From: Oligoflexia bacterium
GTDB taxonomy: Bacteria; Bdellovibrionota; UBA1018
DNA: 64,000 bases
Direction of reading: 5' to 3'
NCBI GenBank assembly: GCA_903895855.1
Contig: CAITVN010000236.1
Coordinates: 1 to 64,000 of the forward strand
Of the stretch, positions 8,037 to 16,964 are shown piece after piece. A program made the translations under genes and the position numbers. A model generated the notes under the pieces. The model was not told where the DNA came from. It was given only the letters and a program-made list of their open reading frames with translations, and ran no database searches. Within the stretch, counting starts at the first letter, position 1; each line of letters starts with the position of its first letter.

Positions 8037-8627
8037 TTACGCTGCCTTTAAGATGAGTGAAATTTCAGGTCTGATATTGTCTTCCCAAAACTGATGCATG
8101 ACCGGATCGATTTCAATATAAAATGCAAAAATTCTTAATGCGGCCTTTTCTGCGAGTTCACGCGGCTTCATATTGGCGATTTTGGCCCACGAATGCAGAT
8201 CTAACATTGCGAAAGGATTAAAGTGAACTTTGACGATTTCACGGGTTCCAATCGACAAATGTTCAAAGACATCGCGTTTCGCAATTTTTTCAACTAGATC
8301 GGCCCAGTCTCTTCTGGGGGCTATGCGCTCAACAAAAAGCATGACCATTGCCCGGAGTAGTTTTGCGCGGTCTGCTCCAGGAAATTCACCAACAAGACGA
8401 TCTAAACAGTGAAGAGTATTCTTAGATAAAGAGAATTGAAGAACAAAACGATCTCTTTTCTTTTGGTCGAGTTTCTCAAGCCAGGACGAGAAGGCTATCT
8501 GGGTAGCAGAATCCCATCGCTCAGTTCCGCAATCGGCACAAACCATCGCTCTGGTTTCAAATTTCTCATCGAAAACTTCTTTAGTGATTTTTTTCTTTGA
8601 GGTCTTTGCGTGATTACAGTGTTTCAT
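8037..8627 (-). CDS. Hypothetical protein with Zn-ribbon and RHH-like region
   Basis: 196 residues, no family recognised. The N-terminus has a possible zinc site (C4, H6 and C-ADC-G around 30-33). Residues ~62-100 have the look of a ribbon-helix-helix unit: a strand (FVLQFSLSKN), a helix (LHCLDRLVGEF) and a second helix beginning at DRAKLLRAM. It overlaps the upstream 119-residue gene by 4 nt. A doubled palindromic operator precedes that operon, so this protein is a good candidate for the autoregulator; this is inference. Confidence 0.5.
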   Translation of the reverse strand: MKHCNHAKTSKKKITKEVFDEKFETRAMVCADCGTERWDSATQIAFSSWLEKLDQKKRDRFVLQFSLSKNTLHCLDRLVGEFPGADRAKLLRAMVMLFVERIAPRRDWADLVEKIAKRDVFEHLSIGTREIVKVHFNPFAMLDLHSWAKIANMKPRELAEKAALRIFAFYIEIDPVMHQFWEDNIRPEISLILKAA

Positions 8628-8983
8628 GTGGGTTCCCTTCTGAATGACTGAATTTCGACTCCGCGTAAATTTCCTTCTTCATAAAAATATCCTTTGATAA
8701 AAAAGGCTTGGGTTTGGCCAAAAAGGGAAATTTCAAAATCGAATTTAAAAATAAATTTCTCACCTGTATTCCCGTGTTTTCCTCGCATGCTCTTTCTTGG
8801 TTCCAGCATCGGCGTAATATTAGCAGGTAAAAGTGGCAAAATTCGTTCGAATTCGTGAATAGACAAATTCGGCAAAGTTTTGCGATCTTCCCAATAGACT
8901 AGCTCTGAAGTAGCTGCGATCTGAAGCTTCTGGGTAAACGGCAGTTTTGGATTTGAGAGTATTTTGTGAAGCGCTGTGTTCAT
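8624..8983 (-). CDS. Hypothetical protein, first gene of a two-gene operon
   Basis: 119 residues, not recognised. The text is basic in the middle (PRKSMRGKHGNTGEKF) and then alternates hydrophobic strands (FIFKFDFEISLFG, AFFIKGYFYEEG). A ribosome binding site (GAGGAATTGGG) precedes the ATG at 8983. It is coupled by ATGA overlap to the RHH-like gene. With its own operator and its position between tRNA scars, the pair resembles a TA or other selfish stabilisation module. Confidence 0.5.
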   Translation of the reverse strand: MNTALHKILSNPKLPFTQKLQIAATSELVYWEDRKTLPNLSIHEFERILPLLPANITPMLEPRKSMRGKHGNTGEKFIFKFDFEISLFGQTQAFFIKGYFYEEGNLRGVEIQSFRREPT

Positions 8984-9025
8984 CCCAATTCCTCATCCGG
9001 GCTTGCACTAAGCCTCGTTAAGTGA

Positions 9026-9078
9026 ATGGTATACCCCATTTGGGGTGGTGTAAAGTGTTTTATTACCCCAAATAGGGT
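9026..9078 (-). promoter_or_regulatory. Promoter with doubled palindromic operator
   Basis: Two copies of the motif ACCCCAAATRGGGT occur: 9033-9046 (read on the minus strand) and 9065-9078. Their centres are 32 bp apart, about three helical turns, so two dimers would bind the same DNA face. On the minus strand TTTACA (9049-9054) and TACCAT (9026-9031) are separated by 17 bp and could be the -35 and -10 boxes. The first operator fills the spacer between them, which would give direct repression of the 8983-8037 operon. Confidence 0.65.
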
Positions 9079-9081
9079 AAG

Positions 9082-9126
9082 TGGTTGGAGTGATAGGGGT
9101 TGAACCTACGACCCCGCCCGTGTGAA
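9082..9126. other. attL: 45-bp copy of tRNA-Val 3' end
   Basis: Identical base for base to 19828-19872. Immediately beyond the repeat the sequences diverge (tgcc here, gggc in the tRNA), which marks the crossover limit in the anticodon loop. Confidence 0.85.
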
Positions 9127-9211
9127 TGCCAAATTGCGTGAACACTCAGTAAACCACTAGATACAACAGGTACATTAAAATTGCCCTTTTTTGCCTTTGT
9201 TTTGACTTTTA

Positions 9212-10219
9212 TTGAGTGCTCGCTGTATCAGCACGTTGACTCCAATCTATTACGTTTGGAGCCCCAGTGGACTCCCAGGAATTGGATCTATTAGTATGCG
9301 TGCTAGATTAACGGCGAGAACCATACAGAGCCTTCAAGCAAGGCAAGTCAGATATGAGGTCAGAGACACTGACCTTCAGGGGTTCGTTTTAAGGGTAAGT
9401 CCCTCGGGGGCCATGGTCTACTCTTGCGATTTCTATCGCCCTGATGGGCGCAGAACCCGAGTTACTATTGGCAATACTTTGGTGCTAACTCCCGCCCAGG
9501 CGCGTGACGAGGCAGTCAAGGTTCTGGCTGAGTTGGCGCAGGGGCGTGATCCTGCCGTTGATCGTAAGCTTGCGAAGCAAGAAACTCTAGAGTGTTTCAT
9601 AGAACAGCACTATCGAGAGGCAAGACTTCGAGTTGACCGAAAAAACTACAGCGCCTGGCTCATGCAGCGAAATCACTCGCCGTACCCAGATCTCGAGAAC
9701 TGTGTATTTGCCGACTACCTGAAACCCATGGTGGTCATTTCTCTCAATACTGGAGTTAGGCGAGGGGAGCTGTTCAGCCTACAGTGGCAAGATGTCGACT
9801 TTCAGAGTAGGCAGATGACTGTAGTAGGGGCTACAGCAAAGAGTGGCAGATCGAGGCACATACCGCTAAATACAGAGGCACACGAAACACTTTTGTCATG
9901 GCGAGGTCAGCAGTCTACTACGACAGGTCTGGTTTTTCAGTCAGCTAGCGGGGCTCGCTTTGACAAGATTAGGTCGAGTTGGGAAAATCTCATAGTTGCT
10001 GCTCGAATTCATGCTTTTCGCTGGCACGACCTTCGCCACCATTTCGCCAGCGCCCTTGTGATGTGCGGGGTTGATTTGAATACAGTCAGAGAATTATTGG
10101 GGCACAGCGATTTGAAGATGACCCTTCGATATGCGCACCTTGCGCCTCAAGTGAAGGCAGATGCGGTGGAGAGGCTTGAAAGTAGAAAAAGCCCTCAGGA
10201 AGTAAGTATTTTTAGGTGA
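9212..10219 (+). CDS. Tyrosine integrase, apparently internally deleted
   Basis: 335 residues, or 307 if the ATG at 9296 (MRARLTARTIQSLQ) is used. The N-terminal part fits the DUF4102 arm-binding domain (TDLQGFVLRVSPSGAMVY, DGRRTRVTIGN). The C-terminal catalytic domain is complete in motifs: Arg in LNTGVRRGELFSL, Lys in AKSGRSRHIPL, HDLRHHF, GHSDLKMT and the nucleophile Tyr in LRYAHL. Between them only ~40 residues remain where relatives carry a core-binding domain of roughly 90-100 residues. The protein is therefore short and probably defective. It lies next to attL, as expected for the island integrase. Confidence 0.85.
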   Translation: MSARCISTLTPIYYVWSPSGLPGIGSISMRARLTARTIQSLQARQVRYEVRDTDLQGFVLRVSPSGAMVYSCDFYRPDGRRTRVTIGNTLVLTPAQARDEAVKVLAELAQGRDPAVDRKLAKQETLECFIEQHYREARLRVDRKNYSAWLMQRNHSPYPDLENCVFADYLKPMVVISLNTGVRRGELFSLQWQDVDFQSRQMTVVGATAKSGRSRHIPLNTEAHETLLSWRGQQSTTTGLVFQSASGARFDKIRSSWENLIVAARIHAFRWHDLRHHFASALVMCGVDLNTVRELLGHSDLKMTLRYAHLAPQVKADAVERLESRKSPQEVSIFR

Positions 10220-10717
10220 AAAATATTTGGCAAGAGTTAGCTAGCCGATTCCAAATCTGTCGCTTTTTAGAGACTTGTGGAAAATTCCCCACAAGGATTT
10301 GTGGATTTCTAGAGACAATAGTAAATTTCGAACTAATTTTGATTTCGGTTGCCTTTCAGATTGGCCCACTCTTAAGCATGAGATTCAAGTAAATTTCTAA
10401 AAAAATTTCTTGATAACGGACCTGAAATTTAGAGTCGGAGCAGTTAATTACAGTTCGTGATCACGTCAATTTTTATAATAATTGTATGTACTTAGTATCC
10501 ACCTGAAACGCAGTTTAGTGTGTCCCTCTTGGTCCTCTAATATGATCCCATCCACATGGTTAAAAATGTCGCCATGACCTGACTGAAAAGCATAGTCATA
10601 ACGTCGGGGCGCTTTGGCATACAGTCTGCATTTACTTCTTCTGCACGGTTCCTAATTTAAGAATAGAAATCAATTTCTTCGACTGACTTGGACTACTGAA
10701 GTCAAGGAGGGGCAGCT
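10220..10717. other. Leader region of the biosynthetic operon
   Basis: About 500 bp without a convincing gene. A 57-codon frame starting with GTG at 10216 overlaps the integrase stop but shows no family. CTTGTGG (10274-10280) and CCACAAG (10289-10295) form an inverted repeat, and TTGTGG recurs at 10299, so this may be a regulatory site. The long AT-rich stretch up to 10703 probably carries the operon promoter, but I cannot place -10/-35 boxes with confidence. No peptide-precursor gene is evident. Confidence 0.4.
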
Positions 10718-11908
10718 ATGATCACCAATATTGGCGTTTTTGAAATTTTGCGTACTCGCGATCGGATTCGTAAGATCATGAAGAACTGTCGCAAGAACTC
10801 AGCTGAACAGAAACGTCTTCCTGTGGCTTCAGATGCCCCTTTGTTTCGAGAGTTGAGGATTGCTCATTTCGATCAGAAGCCACGCGCAAGGCTGACGGTT
10901 TTCCTGCGAGGAAAAGGGTGTTCGTGGGCAGAAAAGACGGGCGGATGTACTTTTTGTGGTTTCTGGTCTGCGACCAATATGGGGGGAGTGATGGCCTCCG
11001 AAGATTTTTTGGAGCAAATAAGGAATGGCTTGAGTAATCTCAGCGTGCGCGAGGCAGAAGCTTGGGAACTCGCTATTTATAATGATGGAAGTCTGCTCGA
11101 TGAAAGTGAGCTACCGTTTCACACGCTAATAGAAATGATTCAGATAGCGAAGTCGCTGCATGGCTTCAGGCGACTCGTTCTAGAGTGCAAAGCATCAGAT
11201 GTTAGTGATTCAAAAGTTTCACGACTGGTGAAGCACCTAGGAGAGCGTGAGCTGCTCTTAGCTATGGGGTACGAATCTTCGAATCCTCTCGTTAGAGACC
11301 TTTGCATAAATAAGGGCTTTACTGAGGGGGCATTCAATAGGGCCATAGAAATCTTGCGATCCCATAACGCCATTGCGACTGCTTTAGTGATTGTAAAGCC
11401 TCCTTTTCTCACTGATGACGAGGCTTTAGTTGAAGTTGTCAGTTCGATTCAGCAACTTGATAAGTTGGGTCTGCATAGAATCGATTTAGAGATTACCACC
11501 ATTCAGGAATTTACGCTTGTTGAACTTTTGTGGAAAAAAGGTCTATTTCAGGCCCCTTCCAGAGTTTTTCTTGAAAGAATGTTGTCTGCGATCGTTCAGT
11601 TGGCGCATCGAACGACGGTGTTTGTTTCGCCAACGAAATATAGTCCTGAACTTTTAGATAAGCCAACAGATGAGGTTCACGATTTGATCGATTGTTTAAA
11701 TCTGGGCAAAGGGCTGCCAGAACCTTTCTATATCAGGCCGCCGGATTACCTCGCCAACGGTTCATTGAACGATGTTGAACTGATCAGGCGTATAAACGAG
11801 TACCTTAATATTGTTGAGGGGGTGAAATCTACATCAAGTTTGTTCAGGATAAACGGACATTTCGTAGCCGACCAAGTGTCTCTTGATGTGAAAGTTTCAA
11901 ATTCTTAG
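10718..11908 (+). CDS. Radical SAM protein, RaSEA/TIGR01210-like
   Basis: 396 residues, with a strong ribosome binding site (AAGGAGG, 7 nt before ATG). The iron-sulfur cluster cysteines are C68, C77 and C80 (CSWAEKTGGCTFCGFW), a wider-than-usual spacing like that of the archaeosine-synthase-associated RaSEA/TIGR01210 and Elp3-related radical SAM group. Further support comes from VIVKPPFLTDDEALVEV and EFTLVELLWKKGLFQAPS, which parallel that group's KP-FLT and GTLVE-LW elements. In this context it is more likely to modify a small metabolite or amino acid than tRNA. First gene of the island operon; the reaction is unknown. Confidence 0.75.
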   Translation: MITNIGVFEILRTRDRIRKIMKNCRKNSAEQKRLPVASDAPLFRELRIAHFDQKPRARLTVFLRGKGCSWAEKTGGCTFCGFWSATNMGGVMASEDFLEQIRNGLSNLSVREAEAWELAIYNDGSLLDESELPFHTLIEMIQIAKSLHGFRRLVLECKASDVSDSKVSRLVKHLGERELLLAMGYESSNPLVRDLCINKGFTEGAFNRAIEILRSHNAIATALVIVKPPFLTDDEALVEVVSSIQQLDKLGLHRIDLEITTIQEFTLVELLWKKGLFQAPSRVFLERMLSAIVQLAHRTTVFVSPTKYSPELLDKPTDEVHDLIDCLNLGKGLPEPFYIRPPDYLANGSLNDVELIRRINEYLNIVEGVKSTSSLFRINGHFVADQVSLDVKVSNS

Positions 11909-11981
11909 TGTCGCAGTGGGTATTGATGAAATAACTGTCGAGTCTATAGAATTTAAGGTCTTGAATTTGTGGAGATTACGT

Positions 11982-13385
11982 ATGAAGAATGGCCTATTCA
12001 ACTACCGTGACCATTGTTTTGGGATTGCCAATATAGAAAAATATTCGCAGGTCCAGGCTCCCAATATGATTCCAGAAACTTGGCATAGTCAAGCCACAGC
12101 TTTGTCTCTTTGGCAGCGCGAGAGGTCTTGGCTAAATGAGCGCTTTCATTGGTCACGAGAACGCTTAACTTCGTGGAAACTTCAACGGCTTTCAGAGCTT
12201 GTCGATTTCGCTTTTAATCATGTACCTTTCTACCGCTCAATATACAGTGCCGCAGGGTTCAGTACTGGCTCGATTCGAACTTGGAATGACTTTGAGTCGC
12301 TGCCTCTAGTATCGAAAACAGATATGGTAGCAAACTTTCCAGACGGGGTGGTACCTGAAAATTTGAAACTGAAAGAATGCCGTCTTATTCGGTCATCAGG
12401 GTCGAGTGGTAAACCGGTTAGCGTTATTGTCGATCGCTGGCGAGAAAACCTCGATACCTTACATCGAATGGCCATTTTCGAAAAAATGGGCGAATTCTCA
12501 TACTCTCCTACTGACTGGACCTACAATATTCATCACGCAGTTTGGACTTACTCGTCACTTCTGGGGCAATATCCGGTGTTTACGACTTCGCAAGACTGTC
12601 CACCTACCGACCTGATCAGGCACCTCGAACACTTGCGGCCGGTCGTAGTCTCATCTCTGGCAAGCTATTTGGTAAGTCTCGCTGAAGTAGGTGTCGACAT
12701 GAAAAAGATTGGAGTGAAGCTTATCTCATCGAATTCAGAGACCAGTTCGCTCCAAGAGCGGCTTCGACTAGAATCGATCTTCAAAGTCCCAGTGCTTGAC
12801 GAATATTCATCAGAAGAGCTCGGGCTTCTAGCGATTGAGTGTAAGTATCACCGTTACCACGCGGTTGAAGACGACAGCCATCTCGAAATTCTCAAGCCCG
12901 CAAATGATGGCCTAGGTGATGTGGTTGGGACCGACCTTTGGAACTATGCGATGCCGTTTATACGTTATCAGATTGGAGATCTGGCATCTTGGAATAGCGA
13001 TCCTATGGAGTGCTCATGTGGCACGGGTTTTCGGAGTCTGCGGGCTGTAAGCGGCAGGGCAGATCAGGCATTTTTGAGTGAAGTAAATGGAAAAATCGCA
13101 CCTGGTACCCTCATGGACGCTTGCGACCAGTTTCTTGTGCCCCGTTCGTCAGGCCTAGCCGAATTTAGGTTCATTCAGCACACACTAGGTAAGCTCGAAA
13201 TCATCGGAGTTCCTTTAGAAACTAATAGTAAACTTTCACTGGAAAATTTGCGAGGATTTCAAAGTAGGATTGAACAGGTTTTTGGGTGTAAAGTCGAAAT
13301 ACTTTTGACTTATGTTGAGGCAATTCCGAACGAGGCCAGTTACAAACGTCGAATGATCATTAACAAGATGAGAGGTGTAAAGTGA
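11982..13385 (+). CDS. CapK/PaaK-like adenylate-forming ligase
   Basis: 467 residues from the ATG at 11982, which has a GGAG site 8 nt upstream; a longer frame starts at a GTG at 11916. It belongs to the phenylacetate-CoA-ligase/CapK branch of adenylate-forming enzymes. The phosphate-binding loop is RSSGSSGKPVSV (~137-147), followed by DEYSSEELG, FIRYQIGDLASW and a cysteine pair in MECSCGTGF typical of the zinc-binding variants. Such enzymes activate a carboxylate as AMP ester, then form a thioester or amide. No carrier-protein gene is present, so the acceptor may be a free amine handled with the ATP-grasp ligases. Confidence 0.8.
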   Translation: MKNGLFNYRDHCFGIANIEKYSQVQAPNMIPETWHSQATALSLWQRERSWLNERFHWSRERLTSWKLQRLSELVDFAFNHVPFYRSIYSAAGFSTGSIRTWNDFESLPLVSKTDMVANFPDGVVPENLKLKECRLIRSSGSSGKPVSVIVDRWRENLDTLHRMAIFEKMGEFSYSPTDWTYNIHHAVWTYSSLLGQYPVFTTSQDCPPTDLIRHLEHLRPVVVSSLASYLVSLAEVGVDMKKIGVKLISSNSETSSLQERLRLESIFKVPVLDEYSSEELGLLAIECKYHRYHAVEDDSHLEILKPANDGLGDVVGTDLWNYAMPFIRYQIGDLASWNSDPMECSCGTGFRSLRAVSGRADQAFLSEVNGKIAPGTLMDACDQFLVPRSSGLAEFRFIQHTLGKLEIIGVPLETNSKLSLENLRGFQSRIEQVFGCKVEILLTYVEAIPNEASYKRRMIINKMRGVK

Positions 13386-14686
13386 CGGTGAAGAACGTAC
13401 TCATAGTAACTACTTCCCTTTCGACCATCGACAGAATTGAGAGACATTTCGAAGATGGTCTTCTTAGTCGGAAAAATACTTTTTTCCTTGTCGAATTTCT
13501 AGGTAAACAGGTACCAGCCAACCTTCCGGCGAATTGCATAGGTACTTCCGACCTATTAGATCAACGCGAACTAGATAGAGTGTGCACCTTAGTGCATGAG
13601 TTGGGGAAGTTTGAGGCAGTCATTTCGCTCGATGAGATTACATTATATGCAGCTGCAGATGTGAGAGTTCGGCTGGGTGTTTCTGGTTCAAATAAGAAAA
13701 ACCTCCAACGATTTAGGGATAAAGTGGTCATGAAAGAGGCCCTCGCTGGTTCAGGAGTTCGTACTCCGAAAGTCTACAAAGTCGATGAGTTGGTGCCAGG
13801 GTTTTCACAGTTTCCAATTATCGCAAAACCAAGGGCCTATTGCGGATCAATCGGTGTCTCCCTTATTGCTTCTATTGAAGATTTAGAGAGTATTTTAAAA
13901 CGTGATATTGAACCGATTCATGAAAGGTATGATTCGCAGTTTGTTGAATTTCAGAAAGACGATCTCGAATTTGAAGAATACATATCAGGAGATGTTTATC
14001 ATATTGACGGCGTGGCCTGGGGCGGAGTTGTGCTTTTTTGCCGAACTTCAAAATACATTAATACCTGTCTTGAGTACATAAATGGCAAGCCCCGTGGTAA
14101 CCTATCGGTCTCAACTGTTTCTGAGAGTGATGATTGGAAGGCATTTGCTACCCAGATTGTTGAGACTATGAAGGTGCCAAATGGCGCTTTTCATCTTGAA
14201 GCATTTTTTACCGAACAAGGTGAAAGGGTTTTTTTGGAGATAGCAGCAAGACCTCCTGGAACAATATTGACCACAACCTTAAGAACTGTACATTCAATTG
14301 ATTTGGAAAAATCTCATATTCAGTGTGAATTGGGGATTCAGCCAGAAATTCCGTTAGACGATACTACCTGTAGCGGTGATCTTATTTTTCCGATGCGTTT
14401 TATCGAAGAGGGTCTAGAGGCAACACGCTTTGTTGAGTCGGTGGCTGGATTTGTAGCGTCTGAACTTTCTACTCTAAAGTGGAGTAAATGTCCGGCGCCA
14501 GGCGATCCTGCAGAGGCGGATTTTTCATATGAACACAATTTGGGGCATTTTATTTTTGGCTCGTCAGATGGACGGGCCATAGCCCGAGATATACAGACAC
14601 TATTAAGTTACTATAAGGTTGTGGATAAAGGTCTTGATACCGATTTCACTCTCTTGCATGCGAGAGAGACAGGAGAAGAGTCATGA
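13382..14686 (+). CDS. ATP-grasp carboxylate-amine ligase, copy 1
   Basis: 434 residues starting at a GTG that overlaps the upstream stop (GTGA). ATP-grasp features: FRDKVVMKEALAGSGV (start of the ATP-binding lid, with Lys), FPIIAKPRAYCGSIGV (the KP and glycine loop), VEFQKDDLEFEEYISG and metal-binding FHLEAFF...RVFLEIAARPPG. This group forms amide bonds between a carboxylate and an amine through an acyl phosphate. The first ~100 residues are the usual pre-ATP-grasp Rossmann-like unit. It is closely related to the next gene over its whole length, so the pair arose by tandem duplication, probably adding two different residues. Confidence 0.85.
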   Translation: MTVKNVLIVTTSLSTIDRIERHFEDGLLSRKNTFFLVEFLGKQVPANLPANCIGTSDLLDQRELDRVCTLVHELGKFEAVISLDEITLYAAADVRVRLGVSGSNKKNLQRFRDKVVMKEALAGSGVRTPKVYKVDELVPGFSQFPIIAKPRAYCGSIGVSLIASIEDLESILKRDIEPIHERYDSQFVEFQKDDLEFEEYISGDVYHIDGVAWGGVVLFCRTSKYINTCLEYINGKPRGNLSVSTVSESDDWKAFATQIVETMKVPNGAFHLEAFFTEQGERVFLEIAARPPGTILTTTLRTVHSIDLEKSHIQCELGIQPEIPLDDTTCSGDLIFPMRFIEEGLEATRFVESVAGFVASELSTLKWSKCPAPGDPAEADFSYEHNLGHFIFGSSDGRAIARDIQTLLSYYKVVDKGLDTDFTLLHARETGEES

Positions 14687-15927
14687 AGAATGTGCTTTTT
14701 GTTTCAGTCTCGCTGTCGATCATTGACCGAGTTGAAAAATGTTTTGTCGAAGGCATGCTCGACCCTTCGCGTACTTATTTTTTGATTGAATTTTTCGGGA
14801 AAGAAATTCCGCATAAACTGCCACAAAACTGTTTAGGTTCTACTGACTTTCTGGATCAGAGTGAAATCGATAGAGTCTGCAAACTGATGGCTGCTTTTGG
14901 TGAGTTTCAGGTAGTAATAGGAATGGAAGAATCGTCTCTTTATGCTGCGGCAGATGTGCGAAAGCGCTTGGGAGTGCCCGGACTTGAAAAACACGAAGTC
15001 GAACGCTTTCGAGATAAAGTGGTTATGAAAGAGACACTACAGGATTCTGGGATTTTGGTACCCAAGGTCTATTCTTCCGATGAACTCTTTCAGGGAGTTT
15101 TAAAGTTTCCCTTGATTGCTAAACCTCGAGCGTATTGCAGTTCAATCGGCGTTATAAAAATTCGCTCGCGTGAAGAGTTAGAACCGTTGCTGGGTCAAAA
15201 AAGAGCTGAGGTTCAGCAAGGCTATGATTCACGATTTTGTGAGATGCGCAAAGATGATCTCGAGTACGAAGAGTTTATCGAAGGCGACACGTATCATGTC
15301 GATGGATTTGTTTTTGATGGCGAACTCGGGTTTAGCACTACTTCGAGGCACATCAATTCATGTCTGGACTTCATACAGGGCGCGCCACTTGGTAATATCT
15401 CAGTCTCAGATTTTAGCGAGCAACAGAAATGGAATGATTTCGCCGTGCGTGTGATGGAAGTCATGCGTGTACCAAACGGTGCGTTTCATCTTGAAGCGTT
15501 TCTGAATTCTAAAGGTGAAAGGGTTTTTTTAGAGATAGCGATACGTCCACCAGGTGGCATGATTTCGCGCACCTTGTCTGAAGTGCACTCTGTTGATCTT
15601 AGGATGGCCCATGTTCAGTGCCAACTTGGGGTTCGGCCCAGTCTGAAAAAGAAGGGCCCCCTTTATAGTGGCGACCTGATGTTTCCTATGAAGTATATTG
15701 AAGAGGGTCAAAAATCGACTCGATTCGTGGAGGCGTTCTCGAGACTTAGCGAATCGGATTTTCCCACATTGAGGTGGAGCAAGTATCCTTCTGTTGGAGA
15801 TGCAGCAGAGAGAGAGTTTGCTTATGAGTACAATTTGGGGAGTTTTGTTTTCGCAAGTATGAACATCGAGGATATCGAGAGAGATATTCGTTTGGCGATG
15901 AAAACCTACCAAGTAGAGGTGAAATAG
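14683..15927 (+). CDS. ATP-grasp carboxylate-amine ligase, copy 2
   Basis: 414 residues, starting at an ATG that overlaps the stop of copy 1 (ATGA). It has the same architecture and motifs: FRDKVVMKETLQDSGI, FPLIAKPRAYCSSIGV, CEMRKDDLEYEEFIEG, FHLEAFL and RVFLEIAIRPPGG. Differences from copy 1 lie in the lid and the substrate end (PGGMISRT against PGTILTTT), so substrate choice may differ. The C-terminal YEYNLGSFVFAS matches the copy 1 element YEHNLGHFIFGS. Cytosolic; substrate unknown. Confidence 0.85.
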   Translation: MKNVLFVSVSLSIIDRVEKCFVEGMLDPSRTYFLIEFFGKEIPHKLPQNCLGSTDFLDQSEIDRVCKLMAAFGEFQVVIGMEESSLYAAADVRKRLGVPGLEKHEVERFRDKVVMKETLQDSGILVPKVYSSDELFQGVLKFPLIAKPRAYCSSIGVIKIRSREELEPLLGQKRAEVQQGYDSRFCEMRKDDLEYEEFIEGDTYHVDGFVFDGELGFSTTSRHINSCLDFIQGAPLGNISVSDFSEQQKWNDFAVRVMEVMRVPNGAFHLEAFLNSKGERVFLEIAIRPPGGMISRTLSEVHSVDLRMAHVQCQLGVRPSLKKKGPLYSGDLMFPMKYIEEGQKSTRFVEAFSRLSESDFPTLRWSKYPSVGDAAEREFAYEYNLGSFVFASMNIEDIERDIRLAMKTYQVEVK

Positions 15928-15929
15928 TT

Positions 15930-16964
15930 ATGGAAGCAAAGACACTGATTAGGGCAAGTCAAGTAACTAAAGAATATGTGACTCGTCAATCTTCTCCCGG
16001 ATTCAAGGGTGTGATTCAAGGGTTGCTCAAGCCCAGGTATTCGCGGCACAAGGCGTTAAATGAGGTCACTCTTTCGTTGAAGGCCGGTGAAATATTGGGA
16101 TTCCTTGGGCCGAATGGCGCAGGAAAATCTACTTTCATTAAGTTACTTACAGGTATTCAAACGCCGACAAGCGGCGAACTTCAAGTGCTAGGAGTTCGAC
16201 CGAGTGATCGGTCGAAAGCGTTCTTGAAGCAAATCGGAGTGGTTTTCGGTCACAAATCATCACTTTGGTGGGACCTTCCTGTACGATCAAGTCTTGAGTC
16301 GATTTGTTCAATCTATGAGCTAGATAGGTCAAGATTTAGAAAAAATCTCGACCATTTCTCACAGGCGTTGGGTCTAAAAGGTGTTTTGGATCGTCCTGTT
16401 AGAATGCTCAGTTTAGGTGAAAGGGTGAAGTGCGAAGTTGCGGCTGCTTTAATTCACGAGCCGCGCTTGTTGTTTTTAGACGAGCCAACGGTTGGGCTAG
16501 ATATCACATCTCGAACTGAATTGCGCGAACACCTTCGGAACTATGCGGCCGAACATGAAATTGGAATCATGCTGACCTCGCACGATGTAGGAGACATTGA
16601 GGCGTGTGCCAATCGGGTCATTCTCGTAAATCAAGGATCGATTGCATTTGATGGCAAAATTGAAACCCTCAAAGCTAACTTCGGCCTTATCGTCAGGTTG
16701 CTCATACGAATTGAAGGTCGATCATTTTTGCCAAAAGAGATCGAAAATCTTCAATTTTTGCTGACGCCTTCGCTGGCTCGAGATGCCACGATAGTGATCG
16801 GACCTGATACCGTTTCAGCGACCTTGCGGCGAGAAACGTCTCGGTCAATTATAGCAGCCGTAGCCGACCTCGACATGGATGCCTCAATTGAAGTTCATGC
16901 ACCAGACTTAGACGAGGTCTTGCTTCATCACTTTAAAAATTTTCGAGAGGGGCACATTTTATGA
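15930..16964 (+). CDS. ABC-2 exporter ATPase
   Basis: 344 residues. Walker A is GPNGAGKST (60-68), followed by a Q-loop-like region (QIGVVFGHKSSLWWDLPV), a signature sequence LSLGERVK in place of canonical LSGGQ, Walker B RLLFLDEPTVGLD and the switch TSHDVGDIE. The GHKSSLWWDLP text and the C-terminal extension are typical of ABC ATPases paired with DUF990/ABC-2-type permeases that export polymers or antibiotics. It overlaps the next gene by 4 nt. It probably powers export of the island's product or gives self-protection. Confidence 0.9.
   Translation: MEAKTLIRASQVTKEYVTRQSSPGFKGVIQGLLKPRYSRHKALNEVTLSLKAGEILGFLGPNGAGKSTFIKLLTGIQTPTSGELQVLGVRPSDRSKAFLKQIGVVFGHKSSLWWDLPVRSSLESICSIYELDRSRFRKNLDHFSQALGLKGVLDRPVRMLSLGERVKCEVAAALIHEPRLLFLDEPTVGLDITSRTELREHLRNYAAEHEIGIMLTSHDVGDIEACANRVILVNQGSIAFDGKIETLKANFGLIVRLLIRIEGRSFLPKEIENLQFLLTPSLARDATIVIGPDTVSATLRRETSRSIIAAVADLDMDASIEVHAPDLDEVLLHHFKNFREGHIL

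Noticed and set aside
10216..10389. 57-codon frame after the integrase as a peptide precursor for the island operon
   Set aside because: No ribosome binding site, no leader-core pattern, separated from the operon by over 300 bp.
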